In this document: positions 27,974 through 36,877 of the stretch, piece by piece
How positions within the stretch are numbered: position 1 is the first letter of the stretch
Layout: each line of letters begins with the position of its first letter
NCBI GenBank assembly: GCA_910588145.1
Contig: CAJUPO010000013.1
Span: 1-52,074, forward strand
Reading direction: 5' to 3'
DNA: 52,074 nucleotides
Source: an uncultured Oscillospiraceae bacterium
Lineage (GTDB): Bacteria; Bacillota; Clostridia; Oscillospirales; Ruminococcaceae
Notes under the pieces: model-generated
What the model was told of the DNA's origin: nothing
The model's input: the letters and a program-made list of their open reading frames with translations, nothing else
The model's database searches: none
Made by a program: the position numbers and the translations under genes

Positions 27974-30304
27974 TCAAGGTCTGTACAGAGCCGTTTCAAG
28001 AACCTGTTCGATCCCGGAAGCGAAAACAAATTCAACTGATGATTTAACAGTTTCATCAACATCGTCAAAATCTCCCCTGTTAGCCTCAGGAATAACTACT
28101 GTTTTTATACCTGCCTTGTAAGCCGCCATAGTTTTTTCCCTCAGTCCGCCTATGGGAAGAACCTTTCCGTGAAGTGTTATTTCACCCGTCATAGCCACAT
28201 CGCATCTTACAGGGATACCTGAAAGGGCTGACACAAGAGCAGTCGCCATTGTAACGCCGGCTGACGGACCGTCTTTAGGCACCGCACCCTCCGGAGCATG
28301 GATATGAATGTCACGGTTTTTATAAAACTCCTTGTCTATGCCGTATTTATCCGAAACGCTTCTTGCATAGCTTACTGCAAGCTTAGCGCTTTCCTTCATA
28401 ACATCGCCCAGAGAACCGGTAATTTCAATATTTCCTTTTCCTTCAAGCACAAGTACTTCAAGAGGCATAAGCACTCCGCCTACGGAAGTCCATGCAAGTC
28501 CGTTAACAACGCCCACTTCATTTTTATCGCTTTTTTCATCGGACAAATATCTTTCATTGCCAAGATAATTTTTAATATTTGCAACAGTAAAGGATACCTT
28601 TGCAGTTTCTCCTGAAACAATTTCCTTAGCGGCTTTTCTGCAAAGTGATGCTGCAACTCTTTCAAGTCCTCTGACGCCTGCCTCTTTGGTATAATTATCA
28701 ATCAGCTTATAGATAACAGCGTCATTGACCTTCATTTGAGAAGCATTAAGTCCGTGTTTTTTTATTTGTTTAGGAATAAGATGCTTTTTTGCGATAAAGA
28801 ACTTTTCTTCTCTTGTATAGCTTGTAAGCTCTATAACTTCCATTCTGTCGAGCAGCGGACCCGGAATAGTATCTGTTGTATTGGCAGTTGTAACAAACAT
28901 AACCTTGCTGAGATCAAATGGGATTTCCACATAATGATCCCTGAATTCCTTATTCTGTTCGCTGTCCAGAACCTCCAGCATAGCCGAGGCGGGATCGCCC
29001 CTAAAATCATTGCCCATCTTATCAATTTCATCAAAAAGTATAAGCGGGTTGCTGCTTCCAGCCTGCTTCATAGCATTCATAATACGGCCCGGCATAGCGC
29101 CCACATAAGTTTTACGATGGCCTCTTATATCAGATTCATCCCGAACGCCGCCCAATGAAACTCTAACATATTTTCTGCCCAGCGCTTTGGCGATTGATCT
29201 GCCGATTGAAGTCTTACCAACCCCCGGAGGTCCAACAAGACAAATAATCTGTCCGGTTACTTCTGACATCAGTCCATGTACGGCAATGCTTTCAAGGATT
29301 CTTTCCTTGACCTTTTTCATTCCATAATGTTCCTTATCAAGGATCTTAGCGGCTTTATTTATATTCAGCTTTATTTTGTCACTTTTATTCCACGGAAGCT
29401 CAGTTACAGTATCAAGATAGTTGCGGATCACAAATGCTTCCTGTGAAGACGGCGGCATTTTAAGAAGTCTTTCTGCTTCCTTTATGAGCTTTTCGGTATT
29501 CTCATGGGACAAATTCATTTCAAAGATTTTGTCAATATATTCAAAAGTTTCGTCCTGTGATTCATCTTCACCGAGCTGTGATGATATCACCCGCATCTGT
29601 TCACGGAGGTAGTATTCACGCTGACTCTTATCAACATTTTCCTTAACTTCATCATGAATACGCTTTTCAAGTTCAAGTATCTCTACTTCTCTCATCATAC
29701 ATCCATACAGAAGTCCCAGTCTTTTCAATATATCAGACTCTTCAAGAAGCTTTTGACGGTCTCCGAAATCCAGATTAATATTATAGGTTACATTTTCAAA
29801 GACCTTATAAGGATCATTCTGACCCATTACAGAGCCAATGAGTTCTCTCGGCATACGCGGAACAAGAGCGGCATATTGTTCAAATATTTCCTTTACAGAA
29901 CGTGACGCTGCCGCAAGTTCAATTTCGTCATGCTCTGCACGGCTGTAATCCGGAAGCTTCTTAACAGAGCACTTAAGCATTCCATCACTATTTATTAAAT
30001 CTGTAATCCTTGCACGGCTTATACCCTCAACAAGCACACGCAAAATATTATCAGGAGTTTTAAGAGTTTGTTTGATTTCTGCTATTACACCGATTTTAAA
30101 AAGATCTGTTTTTGCAGGCTCATCCACGAAAATATCCTTCTGAGCTGTCAGAAAAACCATTCTGTCACCCTTGAGAGCCTCTTCAACAGCCTTGACTGAT
30201 ATTTCCCTTGCTACGTCAAAATGCATTACAAGCTTCGGAAAGCACACAAGCCCCCTCATTGCAATTACTGGTATCATCTTAATATTTTTGCTGTTTTCTT
30301 CCAT
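27974..30304 (-). CDS. lon: ATP-dependent protease Lon
   Basis: A 776-residue LonA. The N-terminal substrate domain spans about 1-200 (IPVIAMRGLVCFPKLVMHFD). A coiled coil follows with KSQREYYLREQMRVISSQLG. The AAA+ domain has Walker A GPPGVGKT at 358-365, LIFDEIDKM as Walker B, and ATANTTDTIPGPLLDRMEVI-like sensor sequence. The C-terminal protease domain carries catalytic Ser681 in PKDGPSAGVT and the later GEITLHGKVLPIGGLREKTM. It degrades damaged and regulatory proteins. The ribosome site before the ATG is weak and distant (AGGTGG). No CIRCE or CtsR operator is visible upstream. Confidence 0.96.
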   Translation of the reverse strand: MEENSKNIKMIPVIAMRGLVCFPKLVMHFDVAREISVKAVEEALKGDRMVFLTAQKDIFVDEPAKTDLFKIGVIAEIKQTLKTPDNILRVLVEGISRARITDLINSDGMLKCSVKKLPDYSRAEHDEIELAAASRSVKEIFEQYAALVPRMPRELIGSVMGQNDPYKVFENVTYNINLDFGDRQKLLEESDILKRLGLLYGCMMREVEILELEKRIHDEVKENVDKSQREYYLREQMRVISSQLGEDESQDETFEYIDKIFEMNLSHENTEKLIKEAERLLKMPPSSQEAFVIRNYLDTVTELPWNKSDKIKLNINKAAKILDKEHYGMKKVKERILESIAVHGLMSEVTGQIICLVGPPGVGKTSIGRSIAKALGRKYVRVSLGGVRDESDIRGHRKTYVGAMPGRIMNAMKQAGSSNPLILFDEIDKMGNDFRGDPASAMLEVLDSEQNKEFRDHYVEIPFDLSKVMFVTTANTTDTIPGPLLDRMEVIELTSYTREEKFFIAKKHLIPKQIKKHGLNASQMKVNDAVIYKLIDNYTKEAGVRGLERVAASLCRKAAKEIVSGETAKVSFTVANIKNYLGNERYLSDEKSDKNEVGVVNGLAWTSVGGVLMPLEVLVLEGKGNIEITGSLGDVMKESAKLAVSYARSVSDKYGIDKEFYKNRDIHIHAPEGAVPKDGPSAGVTMATALVSALSGIPVRCDVAMTGEITLHGKVLPIGGLREKTMAAYKAGIKTVVIPEANRGDFDDVDETVKSSVEFVFASGIEQVLETALYRP

Positions 30305-30422
30305 ATCTTATTTAATTTAAATATCCACCTGTCATGCAATATGGATACTCTCTCCTTCCAAGTTTTAAGAATCCGATTTTCCGGAATACAGTTTACATCA
30401 ATATTATATAACAGTACACTTT

Positions 30423-30451
30423 ATTATATCCTATTTCTTCATTTTTTGCAA
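30423..30451 (-). promoter_or_regulatory. Likely lon promoter
   Basis: Minus-strand TTGCAA (30446-30451) and TATAAT (30423-30428), 17-base spacer, about 120 bases before the start. Confidence 0.55.
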
Positions 30452-30583
30452 GTGCAATATAGTTTATTTATTAAATTTTCCCATTAATTGACCGGCTGAA
30501 ACAAAACACATATCAAAATATTGATAAATCAGAAAAAATATATTATAATATAAAAAAAGAAAAAATGAGAAAGGATTCAGCTT

Positions 30584-31048
30584 ATGGATGGCTTTACAGA
30601 ATTTCTCGGAGAATTTGCCGGAAGACTTTCCGCTTTCAAAGAGATAATCACTGCTTCAGCTCTTATAATCATTGATATATGCGCACTTGTCATTATATGC
30701 TTCTGTTCAAAGGAAAAAAAGAATGTTCAGAAGCAATGGAGCAAATCCGCAAGGCATATGGTTCTGACGGACGCTGAACAGAAATTTATGTTCACTTTAA
30801 ATGCAAAGGAAATTCTTATGGGACGTCATATATCCGTTGACCTTCGTTTTCCCGACCTTTCCGTTTCAAGATACCATGCACTGCTTACATTGGATAACGG
30901 AATATGGACCCTAAAGGATCTCGATTCTAAATCAGGTACATATGTAAACGGTCAGAAAATCAACGCAAAGCAGCTTCACCCAAATGACGAAATCAGAATC
31001 GGGAAAAAAATTCTATATTTAAGGAGGATGCGCCCAAATGTACAATAA
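30584..31048 (+). CDS. FHA-domain membrane protein
   Basis: A 154-residue protein with an N-terminal membrane helix (ASALIIIDICALVIICF, about 23-42) and a C-terminal FHA domain (about 70-145). The FHA core residues are present: ILMGRH, SVSRYHALLTLDNG and SKSGTYVNGQKI. FHA domains bind phosphothreonine, so the protein probably links serine/threonine-kinase signalling to cell-wall synthesis. It is first in an operon with SEDS and PBP genes, overlapping the next gene by 11 bases. ATG follows AAAGGATTCAGCTT. No kinase gene is in the window, though a PP2C phosphatase is at 41666. Confidence 0.88.
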   Translation: MDGFTEFLGEFAGRLSAFKEIITASALIIIDICALVIICFCSKEKKNVQKQWSKSARHMVLTDAEQKFMFTLNAKEILMGRHISVDLRFPDLSVSRYHALLTLDNGIWTLKDLDSKSGTYVNGQKINAKQLHPNDEIRIGKKILYLRRMRPNVQ

Positions 31049-32321
31049 CGGTCTTTCCTACGCCGGAATAAGTCTGCTGTCGCTGCTTACTCATATATCA
31101 ATGCTTGCAATAGTTTTTGCTAAAGGTAACTACGACAGCGTTCTCGCTCCTCTTATATTGTCAGCAGCCGTTCTTGTTTCAGATATAGTCTACTTTTTCA
31201 TACTGAAATTTCTGAAACAGAATACATATACAATAGATATTCTGATGATAACAATTCTTAATATGAGTTTAATATTTCAGTCTTGTTTCGGAAAAGTCAG
31301 CTTTGATTTCAAGCATTTTATTTTCTGCATTCTTGCTGTTGTCTGTATGCAGGCCGGATTCATTCTAACCCGAAATTATGAATTCATAGAAAAGCATAAA
31401 TATATTTTCTACGGAGCGGCAGGATTTATTATTTTAAGCATACTTCTTCTGACCGGAAGCCGGGGTATGTGGATTGATCTGGGATTCATTACAATTCAGC
31501 CGTCTGAATTTCTAAAACCGGTCTTTGTAATAATATGTGCAACATCACTGGCGGCACAGCAGAAAAAGAAAAAAATTCTCGGCATAAAGGTTGTATACGA
31601 TAATCTTATAATCCTCGGTGTTACCGGCGCTATACTGCTATTGCAGTGGTGGTGCAGAGATCTGGGAAGCCTTCCGACCTTTATGGCGGTTGCCGCCTGC
31701 GCCTTCATTATGCGTATATGCTATCCTAAAGCAAAGCTCTCAAAAAAACTTATTATAGGAATTTGCACTGCCGGACTTGCAGCGCTTGCAGTTGCCCTGA
31801 GATTTGCCCCTTCCTATGTTCAGGACCGTCTTAAGGTCGACATCTGGAGTGACCCTACAGGAAACGGCTGGCAGCAGTGCCAGGCTCTGATAGCCATTGC
31901 CGAGGGCGGCTGGTTCGGAAAAGGACCGGGACACGGCAGACTATATAAAGTTCCTGCGGCTGACACCGACATAATCTTTTCAACAATAAGCGAAGAATGG
32001 GGTCTTCTCGCCGCTCTGCTTGCGGTATTTATGCTTATGCTTATAATCGTAACGGCCCTTATAAACACTCCCCGTTCATACTATCACACTACTCTGACAA
32101 CAGGGGTTGCCGCAGTATTTATAGCACAGTCAGCGCTTAATATTTTCGGCTCCTGCAATATGATCCCCTTTACGGGAGTTACTATTCCCTTCATTTCAAA
32201 GGGAGGAAGCTCAATGCTGGCCTGCGGATTTATGATAGGCTTCCTTAAAGCCGGACAGTCGGCGCTGTTCCCGATTCCCCAAAAGCCGGATAAGCTGCGA
32301 CAAAATAGGAGGTCAGTATGA
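31038..32321 (+). CDS. SEDS-family glycosyltransferase (FtsW/RodA/SpoVE)
   Basis: A 427-residue integral membrane protein with about ten hydrophobic segments. SEDS signatures include GSRGMWIDLGFITIQPSEFL-type sequence, the WCRDLGSLPTF region, GNGWQQCQALIAIAEGGWFG, DTDIIFSTISEEWGL and PFTGVTIPFISKGGSSMLAC. It polymerises lipid II glycan chains together with a class B PBP. Its partner is almost surely the next gene, overlapping by 4 bases. Whether it serves division (FtsW) or elongation (RodA) cannot be decided; the FHA-SEDS-PBP order recalls the rodA-pbpA clusters of Actinobacteria. Confidence 0.93.
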   Translation: MYNNGLSYAGISLLSLLTHISMLAIVFAKGNYDSVLAPLILSAAVLVSDIVYFFILKFLKQNTYTIDILMITILNMSLIFQSCFGKVSFDFKHFIFCILAVVCMQAGFILTRNYEFIEKHKYIFYGAAGFIILSILLLTGSRGMWIDLGFITIQPSEFLKPVFVIICATSLAAQQKKKKILGIKVVYDNLIILGVTGAILLLQWWCRDLGSLPTFMAVAACAFIMRICYPKAKLSKKLIIGICTAGLAALAVALRFAPSYVQDRLKVDIWSDPTGNGWQQCQALIAIAEGGWFGKGPGHGRLYKVPAADTDIIFSTISEEWGLLAALLAVFMLMLIIVTALINTPRSYYHTTLTTGVAAVFIAQSALNIFGSCNMIPFTGVTIPFISKGGSSMLACGFMIGFLKAGQSALFPIPQKPDKLRQNRRSV

Positions 32322-33661
32322 AAAGTTTAAAAAGAGGCAGCCGCCTTATCACTCTTATGCTGCTGCTTTTTCTTGTTGGAATGGGTATCCTGATAGCAAA
32401 GATTCAATCTGAGGCCGCATTCTATATCAGCAATTCAGGTTCAAGAAACCTGGGATTTGTTTATGACTGCAACGGCGATATACTGTTTGACGATAACGCT
32501 GAGGACGGTGATTATCCCGCCGGATATTTTAAAGACGTTGGAAACCTTATCGGCGACGCAAGCGGTCAGATGACAAATACGCTTGTTGCAAACAATATGG
32601 AATATCTAAGCAATTACAGCTTTACTTCGGGTATTACTGCAAAGGGCGGAAAGGCCGCAATATATTCTACTCTTAATCATTCTGCTAATGAGGCGGTATA
32701 TTCTTCATTCGGAAGCAAAAACGGCTGTGCAATTGCTTATAACTATAAAACCGGAGAAATCCTTGTTTGCGTCAGCCGCCCGTCTGTCGATCCAATAACA
32801 GGATATGCTGATCTTGAAGACGGAAGTCTGCTCTGCAAGCCTTTTTATAAAACTGTTCCGGGTTCAACCCAAAAAATATCCACACTTACCGCTGGAATTG
32901 AAACCATGGGTATAGATAAGCTTATGAGCAAATCTTTTACCTGCGACGGAACCTATGTCAATAAAACCGGCAAGGATATCCACTGCCATAATCAATACGG
33001 ACATGGTACTCAGAATATTGCCGAGGCTTTTGCCAATAGCTGTAATCCGTTTTTTGCTCAGCTTGTAGAAGACTATGACTGGAGCCTTGATGACATAATA
33101 AATGTATATACGCAGATGGGCTATGCCGTTAACGGTGCTGAAAACAGGTACTATTCAATAGACGGAATAACCTGCGCAAGGGCTTCAACTGATCTTGAAA
33201 ATAAAAACGAGTTTAATACCCAGTGGAGCTGTATAGGTCAGGGCACAAGCATGGTAAGTCCCTGCCAGCTAATGATGTGGCAGAGCGCCGTTGCTAATAA
33301 AACAGGAAAGGCTACTATGCCGTATCTTATCGACCATGTAACGAATGTTAACGGCAGAACAGTAAAATCCGCTGAAACTGCTTATTCTGAAAAGCTTTTC
33401 AGTGCAGATACAGCTGCGGAAGTCAAAAAAATCATGCTTGAAAACGGTGAAAATTATACAGGTAAAATTCCAGGTTACACTCTCGGAATAAAAAGCGGTA
33501 CCGCTCAGGTAAAGAACGGAGACGAAGAAAATTCCCTGCTGACAGGATTCGTTGACGATGATGATTTTCCGATTGCATTTGCAATTCTGATTGAAAACAA
33601 AAACGATTATGACGTAACAACCGAAGCTGTTGCAAATGAAATACTTTCAAGCCTTAGCTGA
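32318..33661 (+). CDS. Class B penicillin-binding protein (transpeptidase)
   Basis: A 447-residue protein with one N-terminal membrane helix (LITLMLLLFLVGMGILIAKI) and a transpeptidase domain (about 150-440). All three active-site motifs are present: STQK at Ser183 (PGSTQKISTL), SCN at Ser241 (FANSCNPFF) and KSG at Lys392 (GIKSGTAQV). It is short, with a reduced N-terminal pedestal, like PbpA of actinobacterial rodA-pbpA operons. It cross-links the glycan made by the SEDS partner. The start overlaps the SEDS stop as ATGA, indicating translational coupling. Confidence 0.93.
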   Translation: MKSLKRGSRLITLMLLLFLVGMGILIAKIQSEAAFYISNSGSRNLGFVYDCNGDILFDDNAEDGDYPAGYFKDVGNLIGDASGQMTNTLVANNMEYLSNYSFTSGITAKGGKAAIYSTLNHSANEAVYSSFGSKNGCAIAYNYKTGEILVCVSRPSVDPITGYADLEDGSLLCKPFYKTVPGSTQKISTLTAGIETMGIDKLMSKSFTCDGTYVNKTGKDIHCHNQYGHGTQNIAEAFANSCNPFFAQLVEDYDWSLDDIINVYTQMGYAVNGAENRYYSIDGITCARASTDLENKNEFNTQWSCIGQGTSMVSPCQLMMWQSAVANKTGKATMPYLIDHVTNVNGRTVKSAETAYSEKLFSADTAAEVKKIMLENGENYTGKIPGYTLGIKSGTAQVKNGDEENSLLTGFVDDDDFPIAFAILIENKNDYDVTTEAVANEILSSLS

Positions 33662-33685
33662 TTTAATTATAAGGAGCTGTAAATT

Positions 33686-34336
33686 ATGAAATATGACATT
33701 GCTGTTTTCGATATGGACGGTACAATTCTTAATACACTTGAAGATTTGGCGGACAGTCTTAATTATGCTCTAAGATGCTCGGATTTTCCCGAACGAACTA
33801 TTGATGAGGTACGTCAGTTTGTAGGAAACGGAATAAGAAAGCTTATTGAACGGGGTGTTCCGGCGGGAACAGAAACATCTGCCGTCGACAAGGTTCACAG
33901 CGATTTTACCAAACACTATAAGGTTCATTGCTATGATAAAACCAAACCCTATGACGGAATCAACGCATTATTGGATAATCTAAAAAAAGCGGGCTGCAAA
34001 ACAGCAGTAATATCCAATAAGGCTGACTACGCTGTCCAGGAACTTTGTATAAAGTTTTTTGAGGGAAAATTTGACTTTGCTGCGGGTGAAAAACCTGGAA
34101 TTGCCAAAAAGCCTTCTCCCGACTCTCTTAACGATATTCTTGAAAAAATGAACATTTCTCATAACAGAGCTGTTTATATAGGCGACTCAGACGTGGATGT
34201 TCAAACAGCTAAGAATGCCGGAACAGACGGCATATTCGTTGAATGGGGCTTTCGTGACAAAGATTTTCTTAAGAAAAACGGCGCAGAAGTTATAGTATCT
34301 TCAACAGAAGAAATTGAAAAGTTAATTTTATCATAA
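33686..34336 (+). CDS. HAD-family phosphatase (phosphoglycolate phosphatase-like)
   Basis: A 216-residue HAD hydrolase. Motif I is FDMDGTILNTLEDL (nucleophile and acid aspartates), the cap region follows, motif II is VISNKADYAV, the motif III lysine lies in KPGIAKKPSPDSL, and motif IV is YIGDSDVDVQTAKNAG. It resembles Gph/PpaX-type phosphatases, which remove phosphate from phosphoglycolate or other small substrates; the actual substrate cannot be told. ATG follows AAGGAGCTGTAAATT, 24 bases after the PBP stop, so it may be the last gene of that operon. It ends at a strong terminator. Confidence 0.9.
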   Translation: MKYDIAVFDMDGTILNTLEDLADSLNYALRCSDFPERTIDEVRQFVGNGIRKLIERGVPAGTETSAVDKVHSDFTKHYKVHCYDKTKPYDGINALLDNLKKAGCKTAVISNKADYAVQELCIKFFEGKFDFAAGEKPGIAKKPSPDSLNDILEKMNISHNRAVYIGDSDVDVQTAKNAGTDGIFVEWGFRDKDFLKKNGAEVIVSSTEEIEKLILS

Positions 34337-34348
34337 TTAATAAATTAT

Positions 34349-34379
34349 TCTCCGGTATTTTCTGCCGGAGAATTTTTTT
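34349..34379 (+). terminator. Terminator after the HAD phosphatase gene
   Basis: TTCTCCGG / CCGGAGAA stem followed by seven T residues. Confidence 0.92.
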
Positions 34380-34427
34380 AATATGCTGTTTTAATACTTC
34401 TTACGCTTTACATGCATTTTATTTCAG

Positions 34428-34456
34428 TTGACAAAACACAAGAATTTTGATATAAT
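34428..34456 (+). promoter_or_regulatory. Promoter of the hydCBA operon
   Basis: TTGACA (34428-34433) and TATAAT (34451-34456), 17-base spacer. A weak palindrome, TGTGTAAATTTTACGAA, follows near 34481 but does not match Rex well. Confidence 0.8.
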
Positions 34457-34513
34457 TTTTTATAAGTTTTAGGCTATTATGTGTAAATTTTACGAAAAAG
34501 AGGATAAACTCAT

Positions 34514-34993
34514 ATGGAATTTGATTTAAAAAAGATTGATGATATTATCAATAGCTGCGGATGCGAACAAAAACACCTTATAACCGTTCTCCAGCATATT
34601 CAATCCGATCTTCATTATCTGCCGAAGGAGATTCTTGAATACATATCCGAAAAAATGGACATCAGCATAGCAAAAGTATTTTCAGTAGCAACCTTTTACG
34701 AAAACTTTTCACTTGATCCAAAAGGAAAATACGTTATAAAAATCTGCGACGGAACAGCCTGTCATGTAAGAAAATCCATTCCTATCCTTGAAAGAGTACG
34801 GAAAATACTCATGCTGGATGAAAACAAATCCACAACCGATGATATGATGTTTACAGTTGAAACGGTTTCATGCCTCGGCGCCTGCGGACTTGCCCCTGTT
34901 ATCACCGTAAACGACAAGGTGCATCCGGCAATGACTCCTGACAAAGCTGAGGAACTTATAAACGAAATTAAGGAGGCTGAGGCGTCATGCTGA
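34514..34993 (+). CDS. hydC: NuoE-like [2Fe-2S] subunit of NAD-linked hydrogenase
   Basis: A 159-residue thioredoxin-fold ferredoxin of the NuoE family. An N-terminal helical part (LITVLQHIQSDLHYLPKEIL) is followed by the four cluster cysteines, two in CDGTACHVR and two in CLGACGLAP. In trimeric hydrogenases this subunit pairs with the NuoF-like subunit to pass electrons to or from NADH. It is first of three overlapping or adjacent genes and overlaps the next by 7 bases. ATG follows AAAGAGGATAAACTCAT. Confidence 0.92.
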   Translation: MEFDLKKIDDIINSCGCEQKHLITVLQHIQSDLHYLPKEILEYISEKMDISIAKVFSVATFYENFSLDPKGKYVIKICDGTACHVRKSIPILERVRKILMLDENKSTTDDMMFTVETVSCLGACGLAPVITVNDKVHPAMTPDKAEELINEIKEAEASC

Positions 34994-36867
34994 AAAACAG
35001 AAACGAACTTATAGAACTGCGTGAAAAATGCAGAATGGCTCTTGATTCCCAGACGCTGAAAGTGCTGATATGTGCCGGTACAGGCTGTGTAGCCGGAGGA
35101 AGCATAGACGTTTACAACCGATTTATCGAGCTTTGCAGCGAGCACAATCTGCCGGTTAGCATTAAGCTTGAGGAAGAGGTGGACCATAGTTCAATTGGGA
35201 TTAAGAAAAGCGGATGCCACGGCTTCTGCGAAATGGGACCTCTGGTTAAAATAGAGCCTATGGGCTGGCTCTATCTTAAGGTTCAGGTATCCGACTGCGA
35301 GGAAATCGTTGAAAAGACATTTATAAAGGGAGAACCTGTTGAACGTCTTTTTTATCATGATAACGATAAGGTTTATAAAAAACAGTTTGATATTCCTTTT
35401 TACAAAAAGCAAACTCGTGTGGTACTCGATAAATGCGGTCAGATTGACGCTGACTCCATAAAAGAATACATAGCCGAGGGCGGTTATATGGCGCTGGAAA
35501 AAGCTTTGTTTGACATGAACGGTGAAGAAATCTGCGACATGATAGATAAGTCTTCACTCCGCGGAAGAGGCGGCGGCGGATTTCCAGCCGGAAAAAAGTG
35601 GCGTCAGGTACGCAGCCAGACGGAAACTGAACGCTATGTAGTCTGCAACGGCGATGAAGGAGATCCGGGCGCTTTTATGGACAGAAGCATTATGGAAGGC
35701 AACTCCCATAGAATGCTTGAAGGCATGATTATTGCCGGTATCGCAGCCGGAGCTCATGAAGGCTACATATATGTAAGAGCTGAATATCCCCTTGCTGTAA
35801 AGCGTTTGTATCACTCAATTGAAGAAGCTGAAAAAATGGGAATACTCGGCGACAACATCCTAGGAACAGATTTTTCATTCCATATTCATATAAATCAGGG
35901 CGCCGGAGCATTTGTCTGCGGAGAAGGCAGCGCTCTTACCGCTTCAATCGAAGGCGACAGAGGTATGCCTCGTGTAAAGCCGCCCCGTACTGTTGAAGCC
36001 GGACTGTTCGGTAAGCCTACTGTACTCAATAATGTTGAAACCTATGCAAACGTTCCGCTTATTATCATGAACGGAGTGGAATGGTACTGTTCTACCGGAA
36101 CTGAAACAAGTCCCGGAACAAAAGCATTCGCCATCACCGGCAATGTAAAGAATACCGGTCTAATTGAAGTACCCATGGGTACAACGCTTCGTGAAGTAGT
36201 ATTTGACATTGGCGGCGGAATTAAGAACAACGAAAAATTCAAGGCCGTTCAGATCGGAGGTCCCTCAGGAGGCTGTCTTACATTCAACGAAAAATATGAC
36301 GACTATATGCTTGATTTTGATTCCCTGAAAAAAGTCGGCGCTATGATAGGTTCCGGCGGGCTTGTTGTTATGGATGACCATACCTGCATGGTGGAAGTTG
36401 CAAGATTTTTCATGAACTTTACCCAGAATGAATCCTGCGGAAAATGCGTTCCCTGCCGAGAGGGCACAAAAAGAATGCTTGAAATTCTTGAAAAAATCGT
36501 TGCAGGAAACGGAAGTATGGAAGACTTGGATCTTTTAGAGGAAATTGCAAACACCGTTTCAAATACAGCCCTCTGCGGATTGGGCAAAACTGCCGCAAAT
36601 CCTGTACTGTCTACCCTAAAGTACTTTAAGGATGAGTACATTGCCCATGTAAGGGATAAAAAATGTCCGGCAGGAGTTTGTACCGCCCTTAAAACATATA
36701 AGATAGACGAAAATCTTTGCAAGGGCTGCTCATTATGCTCAAGAAAATGTCCGGTAGGAGCAATCAGCGGACAGATAAAAAGTCCGTTTAAAATTGATCC
36801 TTCAGTTTGTATAAAATGCGGAGCCTGCCAGGACAGCTGTAAATTTAATGCCGTATATTGTGAATAG
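34987..36867 (+). CDS. hydB: NuoF-like flavoprotein subunit of NAD-linked hydrogenase
   Basis: A 626-residue protein. Domains in order: an N-terminal thioredoxin-like [2Fe-2S] domain (CAGTGCVAGG, CHGFCEMGPLV); a NuoF core with the FMN/NADH glycine loop RGRGGGGFPAGKKWRQ and NGDEGDPGAFMDRS; SLBB and [4Fe-4S] region (ESCGKCVPCREGTKRM); and a C-terminal 2[4Fe-4S] ferredoxin (CKGCSLCSRKCPVGAI, CIKCGACQDSCKFNA). It oxidises NADH or reduces NAD+ in HydABC. Family members are often electron-bifurcating with ferredoxin; that cannot be decided from sequence alone. Confidence 0.94.
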   Translation: MLKNRNELIELREKCRMALDSQTLKVLICAGTGCVAGGSIDVYNRFIELCSEHNLPVSIKLEEEVDHSSIGIKKSGCHGFCEMGPLVKIEPMGWLYLKVQVSDCEEIVEKTFIKGEPVERLFYHDNDKVYKKQFDIPFYKKQTRVVLDKCGQIDADSIKEYIAEGGYMALEKALFDMNGEEICDMIDKSSLRGRGGGGFPAGKKWRQVRSQTETERYVVCNGDEGDPGAFMDRSIMEGNSHRMLEGMIIAGIAAGAHEGYIYVRAEYPLAVKRLYHSIEEAEKMGILGDNILGTDFSFHIHINQGAGAFVCGEGSALTASIEGDRGMPRVKPPRTVEAGLFGKPTVLNNVETYANVPLIIMNGVEWYCSTGTETSPGTKAFAITGNVKNTGLIEVPMGTTLREVVFDIGGGIKNNEKFKAVQIGGPSGGCLTFNEKYDDYMLDFDSLKKVGAMIGSGGLVVMDDHTCMVEVARFFMNFTQNESCGKCVPCREGTKRMLEILEKIVAGNGSMEDLDLLEEIANTVSNTALCGLGKTAANPVLSTLKYFKDEYIAHVRDKKCPAGVCTALKTYKIDENLCKGCSLCSRKCPVGAISGQIKSPFKIDPSVCIKCGACQDSCKFNAVYCE

Positions 36868-36877
36868 GAGAAGCAAA

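Noticed and set aside
30305..30583. CIRCE or CtsR heat-shock operator before lon
   Set aside because: Neither the TTAGCACTC inverted repeat nor the CtsR heptamer repeat is present.
34478..34500. Rex box before hydCBA
   Set aside because: TGTGTAAATTTTACGAA is only a loose match to the consensus, unlike the exact box at adhE.
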